This document shows positions 6,723 to 15,300 of a DNA stretch of 15,799 bases, piece after piece. Numbering within the stretch: position 1 is the first letter of the stretch; the number at the start of each line of letters is the position of its first letter. Position numbers and translations under genes: made by a program. The notes beneath the pieces were generated by a model that did not search any database, was not told the origin of the DNA, and saw only the letters and a program-made list of their open reading frames with translations. Source of the stretch: JADJMO01 sp016794445 (GTDB taxonomy: Bacteria; Myxococcota_A; Polyangia; Polyangiales; JADJMO01); NCBI GenBank assembly GCA_016794445.1, contig JAEUKC010000074.1:1-15799 (forward strand), written 5' to 3'.

Positions 6723-6748
6723 CTCGCCCCCGCGCGAGGAAGCCCCCG

Positions 6749-8023
6749 ATGAACATCTCGACGACGATCCGTCTCCGCATGTCCTCTCACGACGCCCACT
6801 ACGCCGGCGAGCTGGTCGACGGCGCCCGCATGCTGGCGCTGTTCGGGGACGTCGCGACGGAGCTCCTCATCCGTCTCGACGGCGACGAGGGGTTGTTCCG
6901 CGCCTACGAGAACGTAGAGTTCCTCGCCCCGGTCTACGCCGGCGACTACGTGGAGGCCTTCGGCGAGATCGTCCACGTGGGCCGCTCGTCGCGGAAGATG
7001 CGCTTCGAGGCCCGGAAGATCGCGGGGAACATCCGCAAGCCCGGGGTGCCCGCCAGCGCCGCCGAGCACTACGAGCCGCCGATCGTGGTCACGCGCGCCA
7101 CGGGCACGTGCGTGGTGCCGGTCGAGCTCCAGCGCCCGCGGCTGCCGGGCGGTCCGCTCGCTCTGCCCGGCACGGAGCCGCTTCGTCAGCTCGTCGCGGG
7201 GAGCTCCGACCTGATCGTCACGGCGGCGATCGTCGGGGCCGAGGTCACCCGCGCGCAGACCCGGTGGGTCCCGTTCACGCCCGAGGAGATCGCCGACGAG
7301 GCCGCGCGTTGCCGCGAGGCCGGCGCCGCGGTGATCCACCTGCACGTGCGCACCGACGACGGCGCGCCGACCCAGAGCAAGGAGCGCTTCGCCGCCACGA
7401 TCGAGGCGATCCGCCGCAAATCCGACGTGATCGTGCAAGTCACCACCGGTGGCGCGGTGGGCATGTCGATCGACGAGCGGTGCCAGCCGCTGACCCTCTC
7501 GCCCGAGATGGCCACCCTCAACTGCGGCACCATCAACTTCGGCGACGACGTGTTCGTCAACACCCGCCGCGAGATCCGCGACATCGCGGCGCGCATCCGC
7601 GAGCACCGATCGGTCGCGGAGTGCGAGGTCTACGAGGTGGGCCACCTCGACGAGGCGCTCGCGTTGCACCACGCCGGGCAGCTCGGGGCTCCGCTCCACG
7701 TGCAGTTCGTGCTCGGCGTGCCCGGAGCGCTCGGCGCGCGCGAGAGCACGCTGCGCTTCCTCGCCAGCGAGCTCGCGGCGAGCGGGGTCGCCCACACCTG
7801 GGGCGTGGCCGCCGTCGGCCGCCACCAGCGACCGATGACGGAGCTCGCGATGCGGCTCGGCGGGCACGCACGCGTCGGTCTCGAGGACAACGTGTACCTC
7901 GACAAGGGGGTGCTGGCCGAGGGCAGCGCGCCGCTCGTCGCTCGCGCCGTGGCCTACGGCAAGAGCATCGGCCGCACGCCCGTCGATCCGGCCCGGGCCC
8001 GCAGCATCCTCGGGATCGCGTGA
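6749..8023 (+). CDS. kal-kce: Fused 3-aminobutyryl-CoA ammonia-lyase / 3-keto-5-aminohexanoate cleavage enzyme
   Basis: This 424-residue protein has two complete enzyme domains. Residues 1 to about 122 are a hotdog-fold Kal domain (MSSHDAHYAGELVDGARML, GDEGLFRAYENVEFLAPVYAGDY). After a proline-rich linker (about 125-150), residues 154-424 are a BKACE/DUF849 beta-keto acid cleavage domain of the Kce type. The zinc ligands HLH (His197, His199) and Glu379 in GLEDN are present, with Arg375, Asp380 and Glu165 (GAEVT) in the places expected from the known Kce active site. Kce converts 3-keto-5-aminohexanoate plus acetyl-CoA to acetoacetate and 3-aminobutyryl-CoA; Kal then removes ammonia to give crotonyl-CoA. 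The fused activities are thus consecutive in the lysine fermentation pathway. The ATG has GAGGA 8 nt upstream, and the stop overlaps the priA start. Other lysine-pathway genes (kamA, kamDE, kdd) are absent from the window. Confidence 0.9.
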   Translation: MNISTTIRLRMSSHDAHYAGELVDGARMLALFGDVATELLIRLDGDEGLFRAYENVEFLAPVYAGDYVEAFGEIVHVGRSSRKMRFEARKIAGNIRKPGVPASAAEHYEPPIVVTRATGTCVVPVELQRPRLPGGPLALPGTEPLRQLVAGSSDLIVTAAIVGAEVTRAQTRWVPFTPEEIADEAARCREAGAAVIHLHVRTDDGAPTQSKERFAATIEAIRRKSDVIVQVTTGGAVGMSIDERCQPLTLSPEMATLNCGTINFGDDVFVNTRREIRDIAARIREHRSVAECEVYEVGHLDEALALHHAGQLGAPLHVQFVLGVPGALGARESTLRFLASELAASGVAHTWGVAAVGRHQRPMTELAMRLGGHARVGLEDNVYLDKGVLAEGSAPLVARAVAYGKSIGRTPVDPARARSILGIA

Positions 8024-10371
8024 ACGACAAGGTCAACCGCCCGCTGTTCACCGAGCGCCCCGAGCCGCACCACCCCGTGCTCGTGGTCGACGTCGCCGTG
8101 CCGGTGCCAATCGACCACCCCTTCACCTTCGAGCTCCCGGTCGCGCTGCACACCAAGGTCGTGCCCGGCATGCGGGTGCTCGTGCCGTTCGCGGGTCGGC
8201 GGCTGCTCGGCGTGGCCCTCGAGGTGCGCGCGCCGAAGCCGACCGACCCCCAGGGCAAGCTGCGCGAGGTGAGCGCGATCGTCGACGACGCGCCGGTGCT
8301 GCCCAGCGAGCTGCTCGGGTTCCTGCGCGAGCTCGCGCGGTACTACTTCGCGCCGCTCGGCGAGGTGCTCGCCCTCGCCGTGCCGGCGGTCGAGCGCAAG
8401 ACGATGGCGGAGCTGCGCGGCGCCGGGATCGCGCCCCCGACCACCGCGAAGATCGCGCCGTCGCGGCTCGTGCGCTTCGTGACGACGTTGCCGCTCGCGC
8501 CGCCGCCCCCGAAGAAGCTCGGCCCGGTGCAGGCCGCCGTGCTCGCGAAGGTGCTGGAGGCCGAGATCAGCCTGCCCGCCTTGACCCAGGCGTTCGCGAC
8601 GGCCCCCGCCGTGGTCAAGAAGCTCGCGGCGCTCGGCCTCGTGAGCGTCGAGGAGCGACGCGTCGACAAGAGCCCCTTCTCCGAGCACGAGGCCCGCGAC
8701 GTACCACCCGAGCTGACCAGCGAGCAGGCCATCGCCGTCGAGGCCATCACGGCGTCGCTCGACGGCGCGCCGAAGGCGTTCCTGCTCCACGGCGTGACCG
8801 GCTCGGGCAAGACCGAGGTGTACCTGCGCGCGATCGCGGCCACCCTCGCGCGCGGCAAGGGGGCGCTCGTGCTCGTGCCCGAGATCGCGCTCACGCCACA
8901 GCTCGTGGCGCGGTTCCGCGCGCGCTTCGGCGACGAGGTGGCCGTCGTGCACAGCGCGCTCGACGCGGCGGCGCGCCACGCCATGTGGAGGCGGCTGCAC
9001 GCGGGCGAGCTGCGGGTCGCGATCGGGGCGCGCTCCGCGCTGTTCGCGCCGGTGCCCGACCTCGGCCTCGTGGTGGTCGACGAGGAGCACGACGGCTCGT
9101 TCAAGCAAGAGGAGGGCGTGCGCTACCACGCGCGCGACGGCGCCATCCTGCGCGCGCACCGGGCCCACGCGGTCTGCGTGCTCGGGAGCGCGACGCCTTC
9201 GCTCGAGAGCGTGGCGCTCGCGCGCCAGGGGCGCATGACGACGCTGCGACTGCTCGATCGCGCCAAGAAGCAGCCGCTCCCGAGCGTGCGCATCGTCGAC
9301 CTGCGCCACGTCGGCGCCGGCCCGAGCGGGCACGCCAAGCTCTCGCTGCCGCTGCACCGCGCCCTCGAGCACGTGCTCGCGCAGAAGGAGCAGGCGATCC
9401 TGTTCCTCAACCGGCGCGGCTTCGCGCCCACGCTGATCTGCGAGGCGTGCGGCGAGATCGTGCGCTGCCCGCGGTGCGACGTGAGCCTCACGCTCCACAA
9501 CCGCCGCGGCACCCGCGCGCGCCGCGACGGCACGCTCGAGGAGGTGCCGCCCGGCCTCCGCTGCCACTACTGCGACCACCTCGAGGCGACCCCGCGCGCG
9601 TGCAAGAAGTGCAAGGCCGAGAAGCTCTCCCTCGAGGGGACCGGCACCGAGAAGCTCGAGGAGGTGCTCGCGGCGGCGTTCCCCGCGGCGCGGGTCGCGC
9701 GGCTCGACCGCGACGTCGGCGGCGGCAAGCAGGTGGAGCAGATCCTGCGGCGGGTGCGCGCACGCGAGGTGGACATCCTGGTCGGCACCCAGATGGTCAC
9801 CAAGGGCCACGATCTGCCCTTCGTCACGCTCGTCGGGGTGATCGACGCCGACGGCGCGCTGTCGCTGCCCGATTTCCGCGCCGCCGAGCGCACGTTCCAG
9901 CTCCTCGTGCAGGTCGCCGGACGCGCGGGGCGCGCCGACCTCGAGGGCACCGTCATCGTGCAGACGCGCTCGCCCGACCACCCCGCGATCGCGTGCGCGG
10001 CCCGCCACGACGTGCTGGGCTTCCTCGCCCACGAGCTCAAGGACCGCGAGGAGCTCGGCTACCCGCCTTTCTCGCGCCTGGTGCTGGTGCGGCTCGAGGG
10101 CCCGGACGAGCCGCGCACGGCGGCCCTCGCCGCCAGGCTCGCCGAGGCCGCCCGCGCGACGCCGGAGGTGAGCGAGGGGCACGTCGAGGTGGCGGGCCCG
10201 ATGCCCGCGCCGATGCCCCGGGTGCGCGAGCGCTATCGGTACCGGGTACTCCTGCGGGGCCAGCGCCCGCTGGTGCGCAACGTCGCGATGGCGGTGCGCG
10301 CCGCGCTCGCCGCCGAGGGCAAGGGCGCGGTGCGTGTGATCCTCGACGTGGATCCCCTCTCGATGATGTGA
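8020..10371 (+). CDS. priA: Primosomal protein N' (replication restart helicase PriA)
   Basis: This is a 783-residue superfamily-2 3'-to-5' DNA helicase that recognises stalled or recombined forks and reloads the replisome. The N-terminal 3'-end-binding domain is about 20-115 and a winged-helix region about 165-215. Walker A GVTGSGKT is at 258-265 and the DEEH box at 354-357. The zinc module has eight cysteines as four CxxC pairs (474/477, 483/486, 515/518, 528/531). Helicase motifs GTQMVTKGHD and QVAGRAGR follow. The C486-C515 gap is about 14 residues longer than in E. coli PriA, with a basic insert (NRRGTRARRDG). I chose the GTG at 8020, which overlaps the kal-kce stop as GTGA, because the homologous N-terminus begins here; the open frame further upstream runs inside kal-kce. 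Coupling to a catabolic gene is unusual. Confidence 0.95.
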   Translation: MNDKVNRPLFTERPEPHHPVLVVDVAVPVPIDHPFTFELPVALHTKVVPGMRVLVPFAGRRLLGVALEVRAPKPTDPQGKLREVSAIVDDAPVLPSELLGFLRELARYYFAPLGEVLALAVPAVERKTMAELRGAGIAPPTTAKIAPSRLVRFVTTLPLAPPPPKKLGPVQAAVLAKVLEAEISLPALTQAFATAPAVVKKLAALGLVSVEERRVDKSPFSEHEARDVPPELTSEQAIAVEAITASLDGAPKAFLLHGVTGSGKTEVYLRAIAATLARGKGALVLVPEIALTPQLVARFRARFGDEVAVVHSALDAAARHAMWRRLHAGELRVAIGARSALFAPVPDLGLVVVDEEHDGSFKQEEGVRYHARDGAILRAHRAHAVCVLGSATPSLESVALARQGRMTTLRLLDRAKKQPLPSVRIVDLRHVGAGPSGHAKLSLPLHRALEHVLAQKEQAILFLNRRGFAPTLICEACGEIVRCPRCDVSLTLHNRRGTRARRDGTLEEVPPGLRCHYCDHLEATPRACKKCKAEKLSLEGTGTEKLEEVLAAAFPAARVARLDRDVGGGKQVEQILRRVRAREVDILVGTQMVTKGHDLPFVTLVGVIDADGALSLPDFRAAERTFQLLVQVAGRAGRADLEGTVIVQTRSPDHPAIACAARHDVLGFLAHELKDREELGYPPFSRLVLVRLEGPDEPRTAALAARLAEAARATPEVSEGHVEVAGPMPAPMPRVRERYRYRVLLRGQRPLVRNVAMAVRAALAAEGKGAVRVILDVDPLSMM

Positions 10372-10374
10372 CGC

Positions 10375-10380
10375 TATGCT
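10375..10380 (+). promoter_or_regulatory. Possible -10 element (TATGCT) 6 nt upstream of the small lipoprotein gene
   Basis: TATGCT (4/6 to TATAAT) lies in the 15-nt gap after priA and ends 6 nt before the ATG at 10387, with no Shine-Dalgarno. The spacing would put transcription initiation at the A of the ATG. No clear -35 is visible. Confidence 0.3.
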
Positions 10381-10386
10381 CCGCGC

Positions 10387-10761
10387 ATGTCGCTGACGGT
10401 CTCTCGCCAACGCTTCCTCGACGTCGCCCGCGCGCTCGCTCTCGTCTCCCCGCTCGCGGCGGCCTGCGGTGGCGCGCCCGTCCCGCTGGCCAACTCGGGC
10501 GGGGGAACGGCCGCGAGCGCCAGCGCCAGCGCCTCGACGACGGTCCCCGAGGGCAGCGATCCTTCGACGGGCTCGGGCCCGTGTCGGTGCTCGTGGGACA
10601 CGAAACAGGCGGCCGCGCCGCGTGTCTGCAAGAAGGGCGAGCCGAGCTACGAGGGCGTCCCGTGTGTGCCCGGTCAGCACTATCCGAGCGGTGAGGGTGA
10701 GATGGACCCGCCGACGCTCGGGCCGCTCGAACCGCCCGATCTGCTGGCCGAGTGCTCGTGA
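10387..10761 (+). CDS. Small cysteine-rich probable lipoprotein
   Basis: This 124-residue secreted protein begins MSLTVSRQRFLDVARALALV, a short basic region plus a hydrophobic core, then PLAAACGG. Cys27 is the likely lipidated residue, although the lipobox is imperfect (Ala at -3). SRQRFLD resembles a twin-arginine motif with one Arg changed to Gln, so Tat export is possible but not supported. A low-complexity Ser/Ala/Thr linker follows (about 40-55), then a compact tail with six cysteines (CRCSWD, VCKKGEPS, VPCVPG, ECS end) that would form disulfides in the periplasm or on the surface. Function is unknown. It lies 15 nt after priA, but no functional link is implied. It converges on the outer-membrane barrel gene with a gap of 12 nt. 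Confidence 0.7.
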   Translation: MSLTVSRQRFLDVARALALVSPLAAACGGAPVPLANSGGGTAASASASASTTVPEGSDPSTGSGPCRCSWDTKQAAAPRVCKKGEPSYEGVPCVPGQHYPSGEGEMDPPTLGPLEPPDLLAECS

Positions 10762-10773
10762 GTCGTCAGCGCC

Positions 10774-12334
10774 TCAATAGAGGACGTCGAGGCCACCCCG
10801 GGCGAGCCACGGGGTGCCGAGCGAGAGGCCGTCGAACGCGGGGCCACGCAGCAGCACGCCGGCCTCGGCTCCGACCCGGACGCGCACGGGGCCGAAGCAC
10901 CGCGACGTCCACCTCGTGTCCGAGCAGGCGCGACGACGCGGGGCGCCGATCGAAGCCCGCGAGGTAACCGCCACGCTGCGCGGTCTCGAAGGCGTCCGAG
11001 AGGCCGACGGCGGAGCCGGCGACGACCCAGCCTAGCCGCAGATCCAGCGCCGCCGTGGGGCGGAAGCGGGCCACGGCGTTCACGTACGTGGCGTTGGTGA
11101 TCGCGCCCTGGGTCCCGAGGAAGCGCACGCCGGCGGGCGGCGTGGCGACGAGGCTCGGGTCGCTCGCGCGATCCACGCCGCGCCCGCTGAGCCGACCGAG
11201 GAGCGGATCGAAGAGGAGCAGGCCGACCTTGTAGTCGGGGTCGAACGAGAAGTTGCGGGCGACGCCGTCGTAGGGGTCGGCGTCACCCGACGCGTAGCCC
11301 ACCTCGGTCTTGATGCGGAAGCGCCGCGACCAGTCGTCGAACACGAGCCGGAGCACAGAACCGTGGCCGGCGACGTCGGCCCCATCGGTGCGCGTCGCCT
11401 CGAAGAGGGTGCGCGTGGTGTCACCGCGCGTGACGGCGAGCTCCGCCTCGGCCACCAGCGAGTAAGGGCCCCGCATCAGGGGGAGCTTCGCGTAGACGTC
11501 GACCGCGAAGGCGTTGAGCTCGGCGCGGCGATCCCCCTGCCCCGGCTCGACGCGATCGGTCTGGCGCCGGTAGGCGCCGAACGCGCCGACGATCCAGTGA
11601 TCGGCCGGGTGCTCGTACCGCAGGCCGAAGACCCCTTGGTAGGCCGTGTCGCCACGACGGAAATCGGCGTTCTCGTCGCGGAACACCCGATCGGCGCCGA
11701 CGAACACCGCGAGACCGCGGAGCGACGATTCGCTGCGCGCGAAGGGCCTCGTCGCGAAGACGACGCGGTCCATCAGGTCGCCGTGGCGCCGGTCCCCGAA
11801 GTCGGCCTCGCCGCGACCATCGTTGGCGACCATCCCGAGCCCCCAGCTGAAGGCCATGCGCCCGAGGCGAAGCTCACCGAAGGGGAGCCGCCACGTGAGG
11901 AACAGCTGGCGCACGTCGCCGTCCGCGAAGCGCACGGTGCGGTCGGTCCGGTAGCGCGGCTCGAAGCGCCCCTCTGCGGTGCCGAGGTCGCTCGTGTCGC
12001 CGGCCACGACGCCAGGGAAGCCGTCGAGCTCGGTCGCGATCGCGAGCGTGGGGTGGAAGCCCCACGAGAAGCCGAGGCGCACCCGCGTCTCGACGAGCGC
12101 CTTCTGCGGATCGGCGAACCCGGCGCGGTCGAGCGGCCAGGCTGGATGCAGAGTGACCCGGCCCCGCAGCCAGACGAACCCATCCCACTGATCGCCGCCC
12201 TTGGGTCGCGCCGGACCCGCGGGGTGCCCCCCCGCGTCGGGCGCATCGGCGCGGAGGAACTGCGCCTGCGCGCTTCCGGAGCTCGCAGCGGTGACGACGG
12301 CGACGGCGACGGCGATGGCGAGGCGCGCGCTCAT
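10774..12334 (-). CDS. Outer-membrane beta-barrel protein with a frameshift near the C-terminus
   Basis: This protein is about 520 residues if the shift is bridged. The ATG at 12334 overlaps the upstream stop (ATGA), and a signal peptide follows directly (MSARLAIAVAVAVVTAASSG, cleavage after AQA at residue 24). The mature part is dense in amphipathic strands with aromatic girdles and tight Gly/Asp turns (LRLGRMAFSWGLGMVANDGRG, GVFGLRYEHPADHWIVGAFG). Around 10898 the frame breaks: upstream sequence ends HEVDVAV, and the barrel pattern resumes one frame over as FGPVRVRVGAEAGVLLRG, finishing LDVLY at 10774, an aromatic C-terminus typical of Bam-assembled barrels. Without the shift, the protein ends in an Arg/Pro-rich tail at 10766. 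From memory it resembles a myxobacterial outer-membrane family (TIGR04551), but I am not sure. It is coupled to the hydrolase lipoprotein upstream, suggesting a joint envelope function. Confidence 0.72.
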
Positions 12335-15300
12335 GGGCACGAGACCTCGGCCGGCGTGGACATGCCGAGCGTCGCAGCGCACGCGGGGGAGCACAGCTTG
12401 ATCTTCACGTCGGTCGCCGTGTTCTCGCACGGCCCCTCGTCCGAGTAGACCTGTTCCTTGCCGTCGAGCAAGTACTTCGGGGCGGCCGTCGCCGAGCAGT
12501 GACAGTCGGGGGCGAGGTCCACGACGCGGCCCCGGCTCACCATGAACCGCGTCACCAGGTTCACCCCGTGCGCGTCGCCGTCGAACGCGCGGACCTTCTG
12601 CGCGTTGTAGAAGCCGTGTTGCCCGACCGGGTGCAGGATCGGGATCCGCATCGCGTCGAACGAGCCGTCGGGCCTCGTGTGCGTGGCCCGGAGCGGAGCG
12701 GGCGGGCGCACGAGACCGAACGTCTCCGTGTCCGGCACCCCGGGCAGGCACGAGAACTCGCTGCACGGGAACACGCTGCGCCCCTCGGAGAGGTCGTCGA
12801 CGTCGAGCAGGACCCTGGGGTTCTTCGGGTTCGTCGTGTTGCGCAGGAGGCGCGGTTGGTTCTCGATCACGTGGGTGTCGACGAGCCAGCGATCGATCGA
12901 CTTGCCGTAGCGCGGATCGGGCACGAAGAGCTTGCGCCAGCCGTACTCGGCGGGGACGGTCGGGTCCCGCCGCCAGGAGCCGAAGAGGCCGGCGGTGCGC
13001 GCCATCGCGATCGCTGCGTTGACCGGCACGACCGTGTCACCCCCTGTCGGGACCACGAGCACGTGGTTCTGCCGTGCGGGGTCGGAGAGGCGGGTGCCCG
13101 GCCGCGCGAGCTCGTAGTACCATTGGGACCAGACGGCCGAGTCGACCGAGTCGAGCGCGTGCTGCGCGAGCCCGAAGAACCGGCGGAATCGCGGGGCGTT
13201 GCGCGCGTACCCGAGGCCACGCTGCACCGCCACCAGCGGCGCGCCCACCTTGTAGGTGGTGGCCTGGAAGTTCGCGTCGCGCAGGAAGCTCGTGACCTCG
13301 GGGAGGCTCTTGCCGCTCGCGACGTCGGTGATCGACTTGGGCTTGCCGTCGGGCCCGAGCACCCGGATGGCCAGACGATCGCCGAACTGCGGCGAGGTGC
13401 TCGAGACCTCGATCGCACCCGAGGCCTCCTTGGTGTCGATGCCGAGCAGCGGCCTTCGCGCGTAGGCGGTGAGCGCGTCGGCCGCGATGCCCACGCGGAA
13501 CGTGCCCTTCGGCCCCACCACGATGCGCTCGGAGAACCCCTTGTCGAGGTTCTCGACCACCACCGTGTCGCCCGGCGCGATCCCCTTCACGCGGCCCAGG
13601 TTCACGCGGGCGCGGTTGTTCAGGTCGCCGGCGATGAAGCCGAGCTCCACCTCGCCGTCGGGGTAGAGCGCCTTCTCGTCGTCGTCCGAGCGCCACCCCG
13701 CCACGTAGGGCCCGAGGATCGGCAGGAACACGGCCGAGGGGAGGCCGGAGACGGTCGCCCGAGCGGTGACGTCGGAGAGCCCCGCGCCGCCGGAGATGGG
13801 CACGGTCGCGTCGACGTCGGGCTCGAGCCCACCGAGGACGCCGGTGACGAGCCCACCGAGCGAGATGCCCCAGTAGGTGACCGTGCCCTTCTGGCCGCCG
13901 AGGTCGACGACGCCATCGCCGTCGAAGTCGCCGAACACCGAGCCGTCCCTGGCGCGGCGCACGCCGTCCATGCTGCGCAGGATGCGGACCATCTGCACCA
14001 TCTCGAGCACCGACTGCCGGAGGTTGTCGCGCGTGTGCGCGAGGTCGGCAGCGTAGAAGTCGGCGCCCGGGTCGGGCTGGCCGTCGTCGTTGATGTCGCG
14101 GTCTCGGCCGCCGAGGAACAGGTCGCCGAAGTTCTTGATCTTGAACTGCTCGAGGATCGAGATGCCGGCGCGACCGACCTGCAGGAGCACGTTGCCGCCG
14201 TGTCCGAAGGCGTCCACGGCGCAGCTCGCCATGCCCATCGAGGTCTGGCGGCCGAGGAAGGCGGAGAGCTCGGCGCGGTTGCTCCCGTAGCCGTGGGCGA
14301 AGATCGACACGGGATACGGCTGGCAGAATGGCTTGCCCTCGGGGTTCCCGGGGGTGCACGTGACGTCCTTCTTCGGCTTCGGCAGCGCGCACCAGAACGT
14401 GACCTTGGCGCGCCCGTAGGTGCCGGTGCCGCGGTCGAAGTCGACGTCGAAGAGCTCCTCCTCGTCGTTCGGGTGCACGTCGGTCGGCCGGCCGTGCTTC
14501 TGCACCTGGAAGTTCGGGGCCTCGAACGTGCCCGCCACGAGCCCGCCGATCGACGCGTTGTCCGCGGCGTACGCGCACATGTTGGGCGGGTACTCCTTGA
14601 GGCCCTTGTACCAGTAGTAGTCGAGCGCCTGCGCGCTGCAGCCGCCGGGGGCGACCTTGGTGCCGGCCGGTTCGGCCTTGGTGATCTCGAGGCTCTCGAC
14701 CGGGAACTCGGTGGCGAGACGGGCCCAGGGGCCCTTGCCGTGCAGCCCTTCGCGCAGCGCGCGCAGGCCCGCCGTCATGGTGCCGGTCGTGAAGCTCCAC
14801 GCGAAGGAGATGTCCTTGGTGCCGAGGCCATAGCGCGCGAGCAGCGCGGGCACGGGCCCGAGCGCCAGCGTCTGATCGCGGTGGTTGACGAACGGGAATG
14901 GCGACACCACGGGCCGGCCGCCAGAGCCGACCAGGCGCTTGGTGAGCACGACCGCGTGGGCACATCGCTCCTCGAGCGGCCACACCGGGCGCAGGATGAG
15001 GGTGTTGGTCTCGCGCTCGTAGTGGGTGAGCAGGTGGTCGGCGATGCAGCGGTCGCGCTCGAGGGTCCCCTCGGCGAGGCCGTCGCAAGCCTTCGGGTCG
15101 TCGAGGTTCGCGACGTCGAGGTGGCCGTCGCCGTCGATGTCCTCGCCCGGATCGAGGATGCCGTTGCCGTTCTTGTCCTCGTTGCGCTCCTCGAAGAGCA
15201 CGTTGTTGGCGGGTCCCTGGGGGTCCAGCTCGAACAGGCGATTGCCGTCGTCGAGCCTCTTCGGGTCGTCGCTCGGCCTGGCGTGGCCGGAGAGGAAGAT

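Noticed and set aside
7108..8019. Upstream extension of the priA frame
   Set aside because: It gives Arg-rich sequence inside kal-kce. The PriA homologous region begins just after the GTG at 8020.
7954..10680. Minus-strand open frame of about 900 codons opposite priA
   Set aside because: It has no motif, with composition dominated by Arg, Ala, Glu and His, while the plus strand encodes an intact PriA with all helicase and zinc motifs.
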